Assembly (NCBI RefSeq): GCF_000812945.1
Contig: NZ_JSYM01000001.1
Span: 248,001-312,000 of the forward strand
Reading direction: 5' to 3'
Length of the DNA stretch: 64,000 nucleotides
Source of the DNA: Flavobacterium sp. AED
Lineage (GTDB): Bacteria > Bacteroidota > Bacteroidia > Flavobacteriales > Flavobacteriaceae
Positions 52,764 through 61,080 of this stretch are shown here, piece by piece. The notes below the pieces were generated by a model. It worked only from the letters and a program-made list of their open reading frames with translations, was not told the DNA's origin and did no database searches. The position numbers and the translations under genes are program-made. Within the stretch, counting starts at the first letter, position 1; every line of letters starts with the position of its first letter.

Positions 52764-52791
52764 AAAAAAGCTCCATCAGGAGCTTTTTTTT
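52762..52791 (+). terminator. Terminator of parC
   Basis: AAAAAAAAGCTCC and GGAGCTTTTTTTT pair around ATCA, directly after the parC stop codon. Confidence 0.9.
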
Positions 52792-52807
52792 ATGAGTTTT
52801 ATCATTT

Positions 52808-53470
52808 TTATTTGAACAACTGTTTTAACGTAAGTCCCTTTTTATTTCTTAATTTATTTAGAATTTTCAAAAAAGCAATTGCTGTAATATAAGCATCGCC
52901 CATTGCGGTATGCCTGTCTTTTTGTGAAATATCAAATTTATCGGCAAGTTCGTCTAAACTGTAGTTGTCTTTACGTTCCAATAAATGAGAAACTAACAGC
53001 GTTTTTTTATATAGCACTGCCGTGTCCAAAGTCTTGTTTGTTAATTTTGGCAATCCATTTCTCTCCAATGCATTATTAATCATAGTAATGTCAAATATTG
53101 TATGATGTGCAATTATAATGGAGTCTCCTAAAAAGGCCAAAAACTGTTGTAAAGCTTCTAATTCAGTGGGGCGGTCTATGATATATTCTTTCAGAATTCC
53201 ATGAATTTTTGCTGTAGCTTTATCATAATGTTCCTGTTGAATAAAAACTTCAAAACTATCATGAATGGGAATCGTATTATTTTGCAGGACGATAGCCCCA
53301 ATACAAAGTATTCTGTCATTTGTATAATCAAATCCTGTGGTTTCCGTATCTAAAACAACAAAACGAGTTGTATCAATATCATTTAACAGTTCTTCATCGG
53401 ATAATGTTTCTGATTTACCCAAAAAATTAAATAAAACGGCTTTACTTTTTTCTAATAAGTTAATCATCAT
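52808..53470 (-). CDS. DnaQ-like 3'-5' exonuclease (DEDDh)
   Basis: The 220-residue exonuclease has DTETTGFDYTNDRILCIGAIV (Exo I, residues about 37-57), HHTIFDITMINNALERNGLPK (Exo II) and HTAMGDAYITAIAFL (Exo III with the DEDDh histidine). It has no polymerase domain. Free-standing DnaQ proteins proofread or degrade DNA or RNA ends; the substrate here is unknown. Its start overlaps the stop of the DUF294 gene by 4 bases (ATGA), so the two are translationally coupled. The same adjacency is known in other bacteria. Confidence 0.9.
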   Translation of the reverse strand: MMINLLEKSKAVLFNFLGKSETLSDEELLNDIDTTRFVVLDTETTGFDYTNDRILCIGAIVLQNNTIPIHDSFEVFIQQEHYDKATAKIHGILKEYIIDRPTELEALQQFLAFLGDSIIIAHHTIFDITMINNALERNGLPKLTNKTLDTAVLYKKTLLVSHLLERKDNYSLDELADKFDISQKDRHTAMGDAYITAIAFLKILNKLRNKKGLTLKQLFK

Positions 53471-55386
53471 AATATGTTTGAAGGGTTAAATCGGATGGTA
53501 ATAAGTTCCTGAAGTTCCTTAATGGTTTTGAAAGTTCGCTTCAGTTTTATTTTTTCTAATTTGGACAAAGTTTCTAAGGCAATAAACTGACCGGAATCAT
53601 GATGTAAAAGGCCTTGTTTGGTTCTGAACTTCAATAATGCTTTATAGGAATAGGAACAAGCTAAATACAATTCGCTGTTATGAGGCTCTAATTCTGACAA
53701 TTTTTCAAAACGTTCCGGAGTATTGCTAATAGATTTCACTGAATGGGAGAGAATCAATACTCTTGCAGCATCAGTCAAAGGCATTAAAGCCCGTCTTTTT
53801 ATGTCAAAAAAGTCTTTGTGGGCACCATCTTGTTCTACAAGAAGTTGTCTAAAGAATCCAGTAGGAGAGGGACTTTGTAGCGCACCACTTACTAAATGAA
53901 TATAAAATACAGGATTGGCTTTTATATTTTCAAAAATAAAATCAGACAGATTATTTACGAGTTCCCTATCGCCATAAGAAAGGCTATAATCAAAAAATAT
54001 AAAGGATAATAATACTTCATTTTTTCCTGGGTTGGTAATCCAATGGTAAACCAGACTTTCCCATTCGCCAAGGCTCAAACACCATTTTGGATTGGAAGCC
54101 ATCATTTCTGCAGGACAATAATCATAACCAATTTCAAAAAGCCCTTTATTGACATGAGTAGCCAATTCTAAAAAATAGTTCTTAGTAGCTTCTTTTAATT
54201 CTTCTGGGACATCCTCATAAACTAAGGCATTATCTTGGTCAGTATGTAGCAATTGTTCACTTCTCCCTTGACTTCCTAATGCCAACCATGCAAATTTTAC
54301 AGGAGGAGGCGTTTTCATCTTTTTTAACGCTATTTCTATTATTTGCTTAATGCAGACATCATTTAATTCGGTAATTATTTTAGAAGTCAGTGTCATGGGG
54401 ATGTTTTGGTCTAAATATCCTTGTAACAATTGCATTATGCTGTCTCGTATTGGCTTTATCTGTTTGGCTTTTTTAGCTCTTTTTACCGCTTTTATCAATA
54501 CTGCAGGATTATTGCCAAGTTCCACCATGACATCATGTTTGGATAGGATTCCAACAGCTTTGGAATTTGCAGTACCATCTTTTGTAAGACATAAATGGCT
54601 GATGTTGCTTTTCATCATTGCCATTTGTGCCTGAGTAACGGTCATTTTCTTGGGATAAGTAATAACGGGAGTCGTCATTATCAGTCCAGCAGTTGTGGTG
54701 ATTGGAAATTCTCCTGTCACAATCTTGTTCCTTAAATCCTTATCTGTAATGATACCAATAGGAAGTTTATCTTCTATAACAAGAACGGCGCCCACATTTT
54801 TTTTAGTCATGATCTCAGCAATTTCTTTTGCTGTAGTAGTGGAAAAACAGGTTATCAGTTTTTTTGAATATTTTACTGGCTGTATGTCCAATAGGTTTTT
54901 ATCAATGTCCAAAGTTTCACTACCTATAGTTTCACCATATAATTTTCCGCTATGACTTTTGGAATAAGGATTGCGTGTATTTGAAGCAAAGCTTTCTATT
55001 AAAAAATTTCCTATAGCTCTGTTTTCTAATGCGTAAGGTTTAAATATGCTGATAGGAACGGCATAAAGAATACTTTCTTCATAGGTTCGGGCTTCCATCT
55101 GATAGTTCTCATTGGCGATAAGCGGTCTCAACCCGAAAATATCTCCTTCATCACACCTATCCAAAACATCATTTTCTTGGCTGTTTCTTAATGTTACAGC
55201 TCCTTTATGAACTACATAAAAACAGTTGTGTGTTTCTTCGTTTTCGGCAAATACCAAACTATCTTTTTCTTTGTAAATAATGGATATTTGTTCAGAAAGA
55301 GTTTCAATGTCTTTTTGATGCAAAAAGTTGAATGGAGGGAAATTTTTTAAAAAGTCTGCGACTCTATGAGAGATGGTATTTTTCAT
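53467..55386 (-). CDS. cNMP-binding / CBS / DUF294 nucleotidyltransferase-like regulator
   Basis: The 639-residue protein has three parts. A cyclic-nucleotide-binding-like domain spans about 1-140 (CFYVVHKGAVTLR, EGDIFGLRPLIANENYQMEART). A CBS pair spans about 165-300 (VGAVLVIEDKLPIGIITDKDLRNKIV, AVGILSKHDVM). The GlnD-like DUF294 domain at about 360-490 has WLALGSQGRSEQLLHTDQDNAL (GS-GR...DxD) and a C-terminal helical domain. CBS and cNMP domains sense adenine nucleotides and the transferase may modify a protein. No membrane helix is seen. It is cotranscribed with the DnaQ-like exonuclease. Confidence 0.88.
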   Translation of the reverse strand: MKNTISHRVADFLKNFPPFNFLHQKDIETLSEQISIIYKEKDSLVFAENEETHNCFYVVHKGAVTLRNSQENDVLDRCDEGDIFGLRPLIANENYQMEARTYEESILYAVPISIFKPYALENRAIGNFLIESFASNTRNPYSKSHSGKLYGETIGSETLDIDKNLLDIQPVKYSKKLITCFSTTTAKEIAEIMTKKNVGAVLVIEDKLPIGIITDKDLRNKIVTGEFPITTTAGLIMTTPVITYPKKMTVTQAQMAMMKSNISHLCLTKDGTANSKAVGILSKHDVMVELGNNPAVLIKAVKRAKKAKQIKPIRDSIMQLLQGYLDQNIPMTLTSKIITELNDVCIKQIIEIALKKMKTPPPVKFAWLALGSQGRSEQLLHTDQDNALVYEDVPEELKEATKNYFLELATHVNKGLFEIGYDYCPAEMMASNPKWCLSLGEWESLVYHWITNPGKNEVLLSFIFFDYSLSYGDRELVNNLSDFIFENIKANPVFYIHLVSGALQSPSPTGFFRQLLVEQDGAHKDFFDIKRRALMPLTDAARVLILSHSVKSISNTPERFEKLSELEPHNSELYLACSYSYKALLKFRTKQGLLHHDSGQFIALETLSKLEKIKLKRTFKTIKELQELITIRFNPSNIL

Positions 55387-55498
55387 GACGCTTATTTGTG
55401 TCTAAGATAAATTATAAAAAAATAAAATAAAAAGAAAAAGATCAAATTTGGGTCTTTTTAGTGTTTCCTTATTTAGGGAGGGTATAAATTTTCAGAAT

Positions 55499-55525
55499 AT
55501 AAAAAAAGCTCCCGAAAAGGAGCTT
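55499..55525 (-). terminator. Terminator of the terC-containing unit
   Basis: AAGCTCC and GGAGCTT form the stem around CGAAAA; the A-run at 55501-55507 is the T tail on the minus strand. It lies 20 bases downstream of the TerC gene stop. Confidence 0.75.
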
Positions 55526-55546
55526 CTTTATCAAAAAATAGTTTGA

Positions 55547-56317
55547 TTACTTATTTTTCTTCATTTTCATATTCAATACTTCAACTAATAAAGAGAAAGT
55601 TATAGCAAAATACAAATAGCCTTTTGGTACTGGTGTAACATGATTTCCAAAGATTAAAGCATTAGATAAATGAGCACTTTCAGTAAGTAGCATCATTCCA
55701 ATTAAAATTAAAAAGGATAATCCCAGAATTTGAATAGACGGGTGTTTGTTGACAAAATTCCCAACAGGAACAGCAAATTGCATCATAATTAATACTGAAA
55801 TGACCACTGCCGTAATCATGATATAAATAGCACCTTCAACACCATTAGTCATACCTACCGCAGTAAGAATACTGTCAAAAGAGAATACTAAATCAATCAT
55901 AATGATTTGTAAAAGCACATTTTGAAATGATTTTGTAGCCGCTTTGCTTAATTCTTTTTCTTCATGTCCTTTTTCGTCTACTTTCTCCCGAATCTCATTT
56001 GTACTTTTATAAATTAAAAATAATCCTCCTAATAACAGAATGATACTTTGACCCGTAATTCCCGCAGAAAACCAACTCAAATCGATACGAAACCAAGGTT
56101 CTTTCATTTGAATCAATAAATTAATTCCAAATAAAAGTCCAATTCTCATAAACATTGCAAGAAACATTCCCACTTTGGTAGCTTTTTTGCGTTGTTCAAC
56201 GGGTAATTTTCCAGTAGCAATCGATATGAAAATAATGTTGTCTATTCCTAATACAATTTCCAAAAAGGTCAATGTTAATAAGGCAATCCAAGCATCGGGA
56301 TTTAAAAATACTTCCAT
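55547..56317 (-). CDS. TerC family membrane protein
   Basis: The 256-residue protein has about seven membrane helices. The start WIALLTLTFLEIVLGIDNIIFISI with acidic residues in helices (E21, D26) and the later QIIMIDLVFSFDSILTAVGM (D147, D154) are the TerC hallmarks: paired acidic metal-coordinating residues. VGMFLAMFMRIGLLF and ITAVVISVLIMM also fit. TerC proteins export manganese in some bacteria and relate to tellurite resistance. No tellurite genes are adjacent. The upstream lipoprotein gene is 39 bases away on the same strand, and a terminator lies downstream. Confidence 0.9.
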   Translation of the reverse strand: MEVFLNPDAWIALLTLTFLEIVLGIDNIIFISIATGKLPVEQRKKATKVGMFLAMFMRIGLLFGINLLIQMKEPWFRIDLSWFSAGITGQSIILLLGGLFLIYKSTNEIREKVDEKGHEEKELSKAATKSFQNVLLQIIMIDLVFSFDSILTAVGMTNGVEGAIYIMITAVVISVLIMMQFAVPVGNFVNKHPSIQILGLSFLILIGMMLLTESAHLSNALIFGNHVTPVPKGYLYFAITFSLLVEVLNMKMKKNK

Positions 56318-56356
56318 TTTATTTAGTTATGATTTGTAAGTTTTAATTTGAAATTA

Positions 56357-56731
56357 TTAATCAGCAATCTTGGTGACAGTCCCTTTTTGTTTCGTGTCAA
56401 TACCAACCATTCCAAATTCAAAGGTATAGGAATTTTTTGATGTTGTCAAAATTTTCATGTCGATTGCCTTTTCTTCGGCCATGTTTTTGGGATGTAATTT
56501 CTGCAAAATATACTCACAATCATTCACCCATCGAATCGAAGCAGTGTCTGTTTTTCCTTCAAATGTTTCAATTTCCAGGCTGTCATTTCGCTCAAAAACG
56601 GTTGTTTTTTTTACGCCATTAACTTCGTGTTCAAATTTGAATTTCCCGGTTTTAAAATCCTTGCAATTGCGCTCCACATTGTAACATGACATTAGTAACA
56701 GTATTGGGAGAAGAAGTATTATTTTTTTCAT
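56357..56731 (-). CDS. Lipoprotein of unknown function
   Basis: The 124-residue lipoprotein has MKKIILLLPILLLMSC with the lipidated cysteine at residue 16. The mature sequence contains a further cysteine pair (CKDFKTG and NDCEYILQ). The shape, DFKTGKFKF...FERNDSLEIETFEGKTDTASIRWVNDCEYIL, looks like a small beta-sandwich lipoprotein of Flavobacteria, but I cannot name the family. It precedes the terC gene by 39 bases and is probably cotranscribed. Confidence 0.7.
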   Translation of the reverse strand: MKKIILLLPILLLMSCYNVERNCKDFKTGKFKFEHEVNGVKKTTVFERNDSLEIETFEGKTDTASIRWVNDCEYILQKLHPKNMAEEKAIDMKILTTSKNSYTFEFGMVGIDTKQKGTVTKIAD

Positions 56732-56796
56732 TTCTTTAGTGCGTTTATTTTTGATTTTTTAAGTTTCATCAATCTTGGACAATACGATTTGGTTAA

Positions 56797-57375
56797 TTAT
56801 TTCGATAATCGTTTCAATTCGTCATCCGTAAAATTCTTGATGCTTTTTTCTTGTGCAAATTTAGTAGCATTGTAACTATCAGATTTATTTTTAGGAATAG
56901 ATAAACTTTCCCAATCGCTATTCTTTAATTGTTTGGCATAAAATACGATTTGTCCAACATGATATGGATAATGAGCCAGTTGTCTGTTGATGGCTTCCAC
57001 AACCGTATGACCTTCATTTCTAATATATATTATTTGTGAAAGTTGTTCGGGTTGTAATCCGTTTAAAGCATCAAATAAACAATTCCAACCTTTATTCCAA
57101 GCATTTAAAACAGCTTCTTTTGATTCCAAATCATTTTCAAACTCTCCATCGCGGTGGCGCCATTCTTTCTCTCCATCGCTAGTCAGGAATTCTGTCCAAC
57201 GAGAAAGCATATTTCCCGAAAGATGTTTTACTATCGTGGCAATGCTATTCGTATCTTCATTTACACCCACAAAAAGTTGCTCTGGTTCGAGTTGTTCCAT
57301 CGCTTTTTCTCCGAGCGTTTTATAATACAAAAACTGTTTTTTTGCACTTTCAAGATAGAGAACACTTGTTTCCAT
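56797..57375 (-). CDS. DUF1572/DinB-like four-helix protein
   Basis: The 192-residue protein has the DinB-type four-helix fold: HLSGNMLSRWTEFL (first His), then later AHYPYHVGQIVFYAKQL with two His (HYPYH). These give the three-histidine metal site of DinB/YfiT proteins. I assign it to the DUF1572 branch because of the length and the EPEQLFVGVNEDTNS start region. Such proteins may be thiol-dependent S-transferases, but no function is proven. It is the last gene of the murQ operon, 2 bases after the pentapeptide-repeat gene. Confidence 0.8.
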   Translation of the reverse strand: METSVLYLESAKKQFLYYKTLGEKAMEQLEPEQLFVGVNEDTNSIATIVKHLSGNMLSRWTEFLTSDGEKEWRHRDGEFENDLESKEAVLNAWNKGWNCLFDALNGLQPEQLSQIIYIRNEGHTVVEAINRQLAHYPYHVGQIVFYAKQLKNSDWESLSIPKNKSDSYNATKFAQEKSIKNFTDDELKRLSK

Positions 57376-57377
57376 AA

Positions 57378-57950
57378 TTACACAATTTTAATGTCGTATT
57401 TGTCCAAAAGTCCAATGATTCCTTGTGTAGAAAATTTGGCTTTTTTCATGGGATTGAATTCGGGATCAATTTTAAAATTAGTTGCTTTTGAAAAATCGGC
57501 CCCGGCTAATTGGGTATTGTTAAAAATAGCACCATCCAAGTTACTGTTGTCAAAAATGGAACTCGTAAGATTGGTTCCAACAAAACTTACCTCTCTCAAT
57601 GCGCAGGAATTGAATTTTGTCTTTGGCATCTTTTTATTCGCAAATGATGAATAATCCAAAACGCATTCTTGAAAATTGACATTAAACAAGAAATCGTCGC
57701 ATTCCTCAAATTGAATACCCAGTAATTTGCAGTTTTTAAATTGTATTCCTTTTAAGCTTGTTCCTGATAATTTGGTCATCGCCAGATTACAATCTATAAA
57801 TTCGCAATCCATGAAACTACTATATGAGAAGTCACTATTTGATAAATCGCAGTTTTTAAAAACGCAATCTTCAAATTCTCGGTTGTTTACTTTTTTATCG
57901 ACGTAAACAATTTTTTCAAATGTTTTTTGAACGTGAATTAGGTTTTCCAT
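57378..57950 (-). CDS. Pentapeptide-repeat protein
   Basis: The 190 residues contain tandem A(D/N)LxX repeats. Examples are CDLSNSDFSYSSFMDCEFIDCNL, LSGTSLKGIQFKNCKL and NLTSSIFDNSNLDGAIFNNTQLAGADFSKA, which form a right-handed quadrilateral beta-helix. There is no transmembrane segment. Pentapeptide proteins can mimic DNA (Qnr) or act as scaffolds; this one has no further domain and I do not assign a function. Its start overlaps the DUF6095 stop by one base (TAATG), so it is translationally coupled. Confidence 0.85.
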   Translation of the reverse strand: MENLIHVQKTFEKIVYVDKKVNNREFEDCVFKNCDLSNSDFSYSSFMDCEFIDCNLAMTKLSGTSLKGIQFKNCKLLGIQFEECDDFLFNVNFQECVLDYSSFANKKMPKTKFNSCALREVSFVGTNLTSSIFDNSNLDGAIFNNTQLAGADFSKATNFKIDPEFNPMKKAKFSTQGIIGLLDKYDIKIV

Positions 57951-58171
57951 TAGTCATTAAATAAGCTTTTCATAATTGTTTTTAATCCCAAATACATCAG
58001 AAACATGGCGGCAAGACAAGCGATAATTCCTATTGCTAAAACTAAATAATGCCATATATTTTGTTGATTCATAAAGGCATTATAAATCACCGCAGGACCT
58101 ATAAATAGCAACGGTAAAGCACCTGCTAAATATTTAATTCCTTTGGATAATAGTTCTTTGTTTGTTGCCAT
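57950..58171 (-). CDS. DUF6095 family small membrane protein
   Basis: The 73-residue protein has two hydrophobic helices (residues 13-33, AGALPLLFIGPAVIYNAF, and 40-63, WHYLVLAIGIIACLAAMFLMYLG), with a short loop containing QNIWHY. The tail LGLKTIMKSLFND closes it. I know this as the Bacteroidota DUF6095 family, of unknown function. It is translationally coupled to the pentapeptide gene by a one-base overlap, and lies 10 bases after the Dabb gene. Confidence 0.75.
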   Translation of the reverse strand: MATNKELLSKGIKYLAGALPLLFIGPAVIYNAFMNQQNIWHYLVLAIGIIACLAAMFLMYLGLKTIMKSLFND

Positions 58172-58181
58172 AATTTAATAA

Positions 58182-58484
58182 TTAAAATTCATAATCCACA
58201 CAATATCTCAAATCTCTAATTTTACCTATCCATTCAGCAACAACATTATGTGTTGGATGATTTTGGTATTTTTCTAATGTTTCAAACGAATTAAAATAGG
58301 AGTGTAGAACGGCATCAAAGTTTGAATATTCACTTTCAATATTTAATCCTACCCGTATTTCAACTATTTCAGGAATATCCTTTTTTAAACCTTCAAGTCT
58401 CTCTTTTAGAATAATTGCATTTTCGGCTTTGCTTTTGCCTTCTGCAAAATCTTTTAATTTCCACATTACTATATGGTGAATCAT
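58182..58484 (-). CDS. Dabb (stress-response A/B barrel) family protein
   Basis: The 100-residue protein starts MIHHIVMWKLKD, with the conserved His pair of the Dabb family. It continues with LKKDIPEIVEIRVGLNIES and the last beta-strand motif HNVVAEWIGKIRDLRYCVDYEF. These small dimeric alpha/beta barrels bind small molecules or act as scaffolds; no catalytic function can be inferred. It is 6 bases after the murQ stop, inside the operon. Confidence 0.88.
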   Translation of the reverse strand: MIHHIVMWKLKDFAEGKSKAENAIILKERLEGLKKDIPEIVEIRVGLNIESEYSNFDAVLHSYFNSFETLEKYQNHPTHNVVAEWIGKIRDLRYCVDYEF

Positions 58485-58490
58485 CGTTGT

Positions 58491-59303
58491 TTATTTTTTA
58501 AAATTATCAACAGCTTTCCTTACACTTCCGTGTTTTTTTAATAATTCGGCACCTTCTTCATAGGAAACAGGAATTTCTCCCATAATCATTTTCACGCCAC
58601 GATCGACCAGCTTGCTATTGCTCAATTGCATATCGACCATTTTGTTGCCTTTCACTTTTCCCAGTTGAATCATGGTGGCGGTAGTAATCATATTCAGTAC
58701 CAGTTTTTGTGCTGTTCCGGCTTTCATACGGGAACTTCCGGTTACAAATTCTGGTCCCACAACCACTTCGATAGGGAATTTTGCAGTTTGCGAAAGAGGA
58801 CTTCCTGCATTGCAAGAAATACTTCCTGTGGTTATATTGTTCTCGTTGCAAGTTTGCAATCCTCCAATAACATAAGGTGTTGTACCTGAAGCGGCAATTC
58901 CTACAACGACATCATTTTCATTTATATTGAAAGCTTTCAAATCAATCCAAGCTTGTGTTGCGTTGTCTTCGGCATTTTCTACGGCTCTACGAATGGCGGT
59001 GTCGCCACCGGCAATAATCCCAATTACTAAATCGAAAGGAACGCCAAATGTTGGTGGACATTCTGAAGCATCAAGAATTCCCAATCGTCCTGAAGTTCCT
59101 GCGCCAATGTAAAATAATCGGCCGCCTAATTTCATTTTGGCAACGATTTCAGTCACTAAATTTTCTATTTGTGGCAAGGCTTTTTCAACGGCAAGCGGCA
59201 CGGTTTTGTCTTCCTGATTGATATTAGAAAGCAATTCTTGAACCGACATTTTTTCTAAATGGTCGTATTTTGAGGATTGTTCGGTGGTTTTTGTAAAAGT
59301 CAT
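58491..59303 (-). CDS. murQ: N-acetylmuramic acid 6-phosphate etherase
   Basis: The 270-residue SIS-fold enzyme cleaves the lactyl ether of MurNAc-6-phosphate, giving GlcNAc-6-phosphate in cell-wall recycling. GAGTSGRLGILDASECPPTFG (residues about 69-90) is the diagnostic MurQ motif. IAASGTTPYVIGGL and FVTGSSRMKAGTAQKLVLNMI follow. It is shorter than the E. coli enzyme (about 300) because the C-terminal helices are reduced. It begins an operon with Dabb, DUF6095, pentapeptide-repeat and DinB-like genes. No MurK-type kinase is seen here. Confidence 0.95.
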   Translation of the reverse strand: MTFTKTTEQSSKYDHLEKMSVQELLSNINQEDKTVPLAVEKALPQIENLVTEIVAKMKLGGRLFYIGAGTSGRLGILDASECPPTFGVPFDLVIGIIAGGDTAIRRAVENAEDNATQAWIDLKAFNINENDVVVGIAASGTTPYVIGGLQTCNENNITTGSISCNAGSPLSQTAKFPIEVVVGPEFVTGSSRMKAGTAQKLVLNMITTATMIQLGKVKGNKMVDMQLSNSKLVDRGVKMIMGEIPVSYEEGAELLKKHGSVRKAVDNFKK

Positions 59304-59370
59304 TTTTTTGAGGTTCTAAGTTGCAAAGATTCAAAGTTACAAGTTTTATAGGAGGGGACAATTCATCAGT

Positions 59371-59460
59371 AATCCCCGATTATTTTGCGTGAGGGATAGC
59401 AGCGGAAATCCTTTTTATTTTTTCTTTAAAAATAAAAAGATTGCAGCGAATAGCCCGACC
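59371..59460. repeat. Interspersed hairpin repeat, copy 2
   Basis: GCGGAAATCCTTTTTATTTTT and AAAATAAAAAGATTGCAGCG form a hairpin (about 59410-59440) flanked by GAGGGATAGC and GAATAGCCCG. The reverse complement matches the copy at 38588-38670. A small perfect hairpin CCGCC-TTTTC-GGCGG follows at 59459-59473. Confidence 0.65.
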
Positions 59461-59485
59461 GCCTTTTCGGCGGACACGCCCAAAC

Positions 59486-60154
59486 TCAAATAAAATACGC
59501 CAAGGCAATTCCTAAAATTATCATCGAAACTTTGGCAATATTGAACTTGTGTCCTTCGCTGGTTTCAAAAATAATAGTGGATGAAATATGAAATAAGATT
59601 CCTATTACAATGGCTGTGATTTCAGTATAATATACGTTTAAGATGGGCATGTAATCAGACAAAAATGTTCCTAACGGTGTCATAATTGCAAATGTTACCA
59701 TGAAGAAAAGTATCGCTTTTTTATCCAGACTCGCATTGATGAAAAAGGTAGTCAATATTATGGCGATTGGTAAATGATGAATGGCAATTCCTACCGCTAA
59801 ATCATGGTGATGGCTTACGGGAAATCCTTCCAGAAAGGCATGAATGCAAAGACTGATGAACAGTAACCACGGGATTTGAGTCATTATTTCATGTCCGTGA
59901 ACGTGACCGTGTTCAGCACCTTTGGAGAAAAATTCCAATATGATTTGAAACAAGATTCCCAGCATGATGAAAATCCCAATTTTTGGATTAGCGCTTTCGT
60001 AGACTTCGGGTAATAAATGCATTACCGTTAAAGAAAGTAAAAAAGAACCGCTAAATGCCAATAAAAGCTTTAAGTTGGTTTTGTTTTTTGGTTTTAAAAT
60101 CAATGCGATGATATATCCTATAAGTACGGAAAGTAAAGGTAAAAGATAATTCAT
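59486..60154 (-). CDS. ZIP family metal transporter
   Basis: The 222-residue membrane protein has about seven to eight helices. The third-to-fourth region carries HAFLEGFPVSHHHDLAVGIAIHHLP, the conserved HxxxE and His-rich metal-site residues of ZIP transporters. A His-rich loop (EHGHVHGHE) precedes it. It probably takes up zinc or another divalent metal into the cytoplasm. No Zur-like gene is adjacent. The upstream gap (60155-60246) has low-complexity TTCGTTTAACCGTTTAATTG-like sequence. Confidence 0.85.
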   Translation of the reverse strand: MNYLLPLLSVLIGYIIALILKPKNKTNLKLLLAFSGSFLLSLTVMHLLPEVYESANPKIGIFIMLGILFQIILEFFSKGAEHGHVHGHEIMTQIPWLLFISLCIHAFLEGFPVSHHHDLAVGIAIHHLPIAIILTTFFINASLDKKAILFFMVTFAIMTPLGTFLSDYMPILNVYYTEITAIVIGILFHISSTIIFETSEGHKFNIAKVSMIILGIALAYFI

Positions 60155-60246
60155 ATTTTTTGTTGAATCGTTTATTTGTTTATTCGTTTAACCGTTTAAT
60201 TGTTAATCTGTTACTCGATTAAACACATAACCGATTAATCGATCAA

Positions 60247-61011
60247 CTATTTGAAAATCATGATTAGTCGTTCACTATCTGTTTTGTGGAATTTTTTCAA
60301 TTTGTAATCGCCAAAAATATCCAATAAGTAAATTCCGGCTTCTTCCATTAATTCTTCAAAATCTTTTAGCGTAAGCGCTTTAACTTTTTCGGTAAAATGA
60401 AATTTTTGACCTTTGTCTTCAAAGTCAATTTCTTTGTAAATATGACCGTCTTTTAGATAGCGTTTGATGTGAAAATCGATTCCTTCGACAGTTTTTGTTT
60501 CTTCTGGAACTAATGTTTCCAGGACGTGAGCAACATTCATGAAATCAATCACGGCAAAACCATATTCCGAAAGGCTTTCTTTGATGGCTTTTAATGTGGT
60601 TAAATTGTCTTCGTCATTTTCGAAATAACCAAAACTGGTAAATAAGTTGAAAATGGCATCATATTTTTCTTCAAAAGGTTCGCGCATATCGTGAACTTTG
60701 AAATGTAGTGTTTCATTAGTGTTTTTTGAAGCTTCAGCAATACTGTTTTCAGATAAATCAGCGCCAAGTACATCAAATCCTAATTGGTTCAAATAAATAG
60801 AATGGCGGCCTTTGCCGCAAGCTAAATCTAATACTTTTGCTTTTTCAGGAAGATTAAGATAATGGGTAAGATTATCCATAAAAACCTGGGCTTCTCTGTA
60901 GTTTCGTTCTTTGTAAAGAATGTGATAATAAGGAGAGTCAAACCAAGAGGTATACCAGTTTTCAGTTGATTTCGGTTGATTTTCAGTTGGTGGATTTTGT
61001 GCTGCAGACAT
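60247..61011 (-). CDS. Class I SAM-dependent methyltransferase
   Basis: The 254-residue enzyme has VLDLACGKGRHSIYLNQLG (motif I, residues about 58-76) and DVLGADLSENSIAEAS (motif II), with DAIFNLFTSFGYFEND as motif IV. The N-terminal WYTSWFDSPYYHILYKERN is conserved in this Bacteroidota group. The substrate is unknown. It is divergent from the THUMP methyltransferase; the 45-base gap to that gene contains two opposing -7-like boxes, CAAATTTA (61041-61048, minus) and TATTTTTG (61052-61059, plus). Confidence 0.85.
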   Translation of the reverse strand: MSAAQNPPTENQPKSTENWYTSWFDSPYYHILYKERNYREAQVFMDNLTHYLNLPEKAKVLDLACGKGRHSIYLNQLGFDVLGADLSENSIAEASKNTNETLHFKVHDMREPFEEKYDAIFNLFTSFGYFENDEDNLTTLKAIKESLSEYGFAVIDFMNVAHVLETLVPEETKTVEGIDFHIKRYLKDGHIYKEIDFEDKGQKFHFTEKVKALTLKDFEELMEEAGIYLLDIFGDYKLKKFHKTDSERLIMIFK

Positions 61012-61080
61012 TTATTCTTTTTCAATTAATTCGATTGATGCAAATTTAGTGTATTTTTGCACCGAATACTTGATTTTACA

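Noticed and set aside
57154-57654. 166-codon frame antisense to the DinB-like and pentapeptide genes
   Set aside because: Shadow frame across two recognised genes and their junction.
60155-60246. Repetitive GTTTA-like stretch as a CRISPR or attachment site
   Set aside because: Irregular low-complexity sequence, no unit conserved at fixed spacing.
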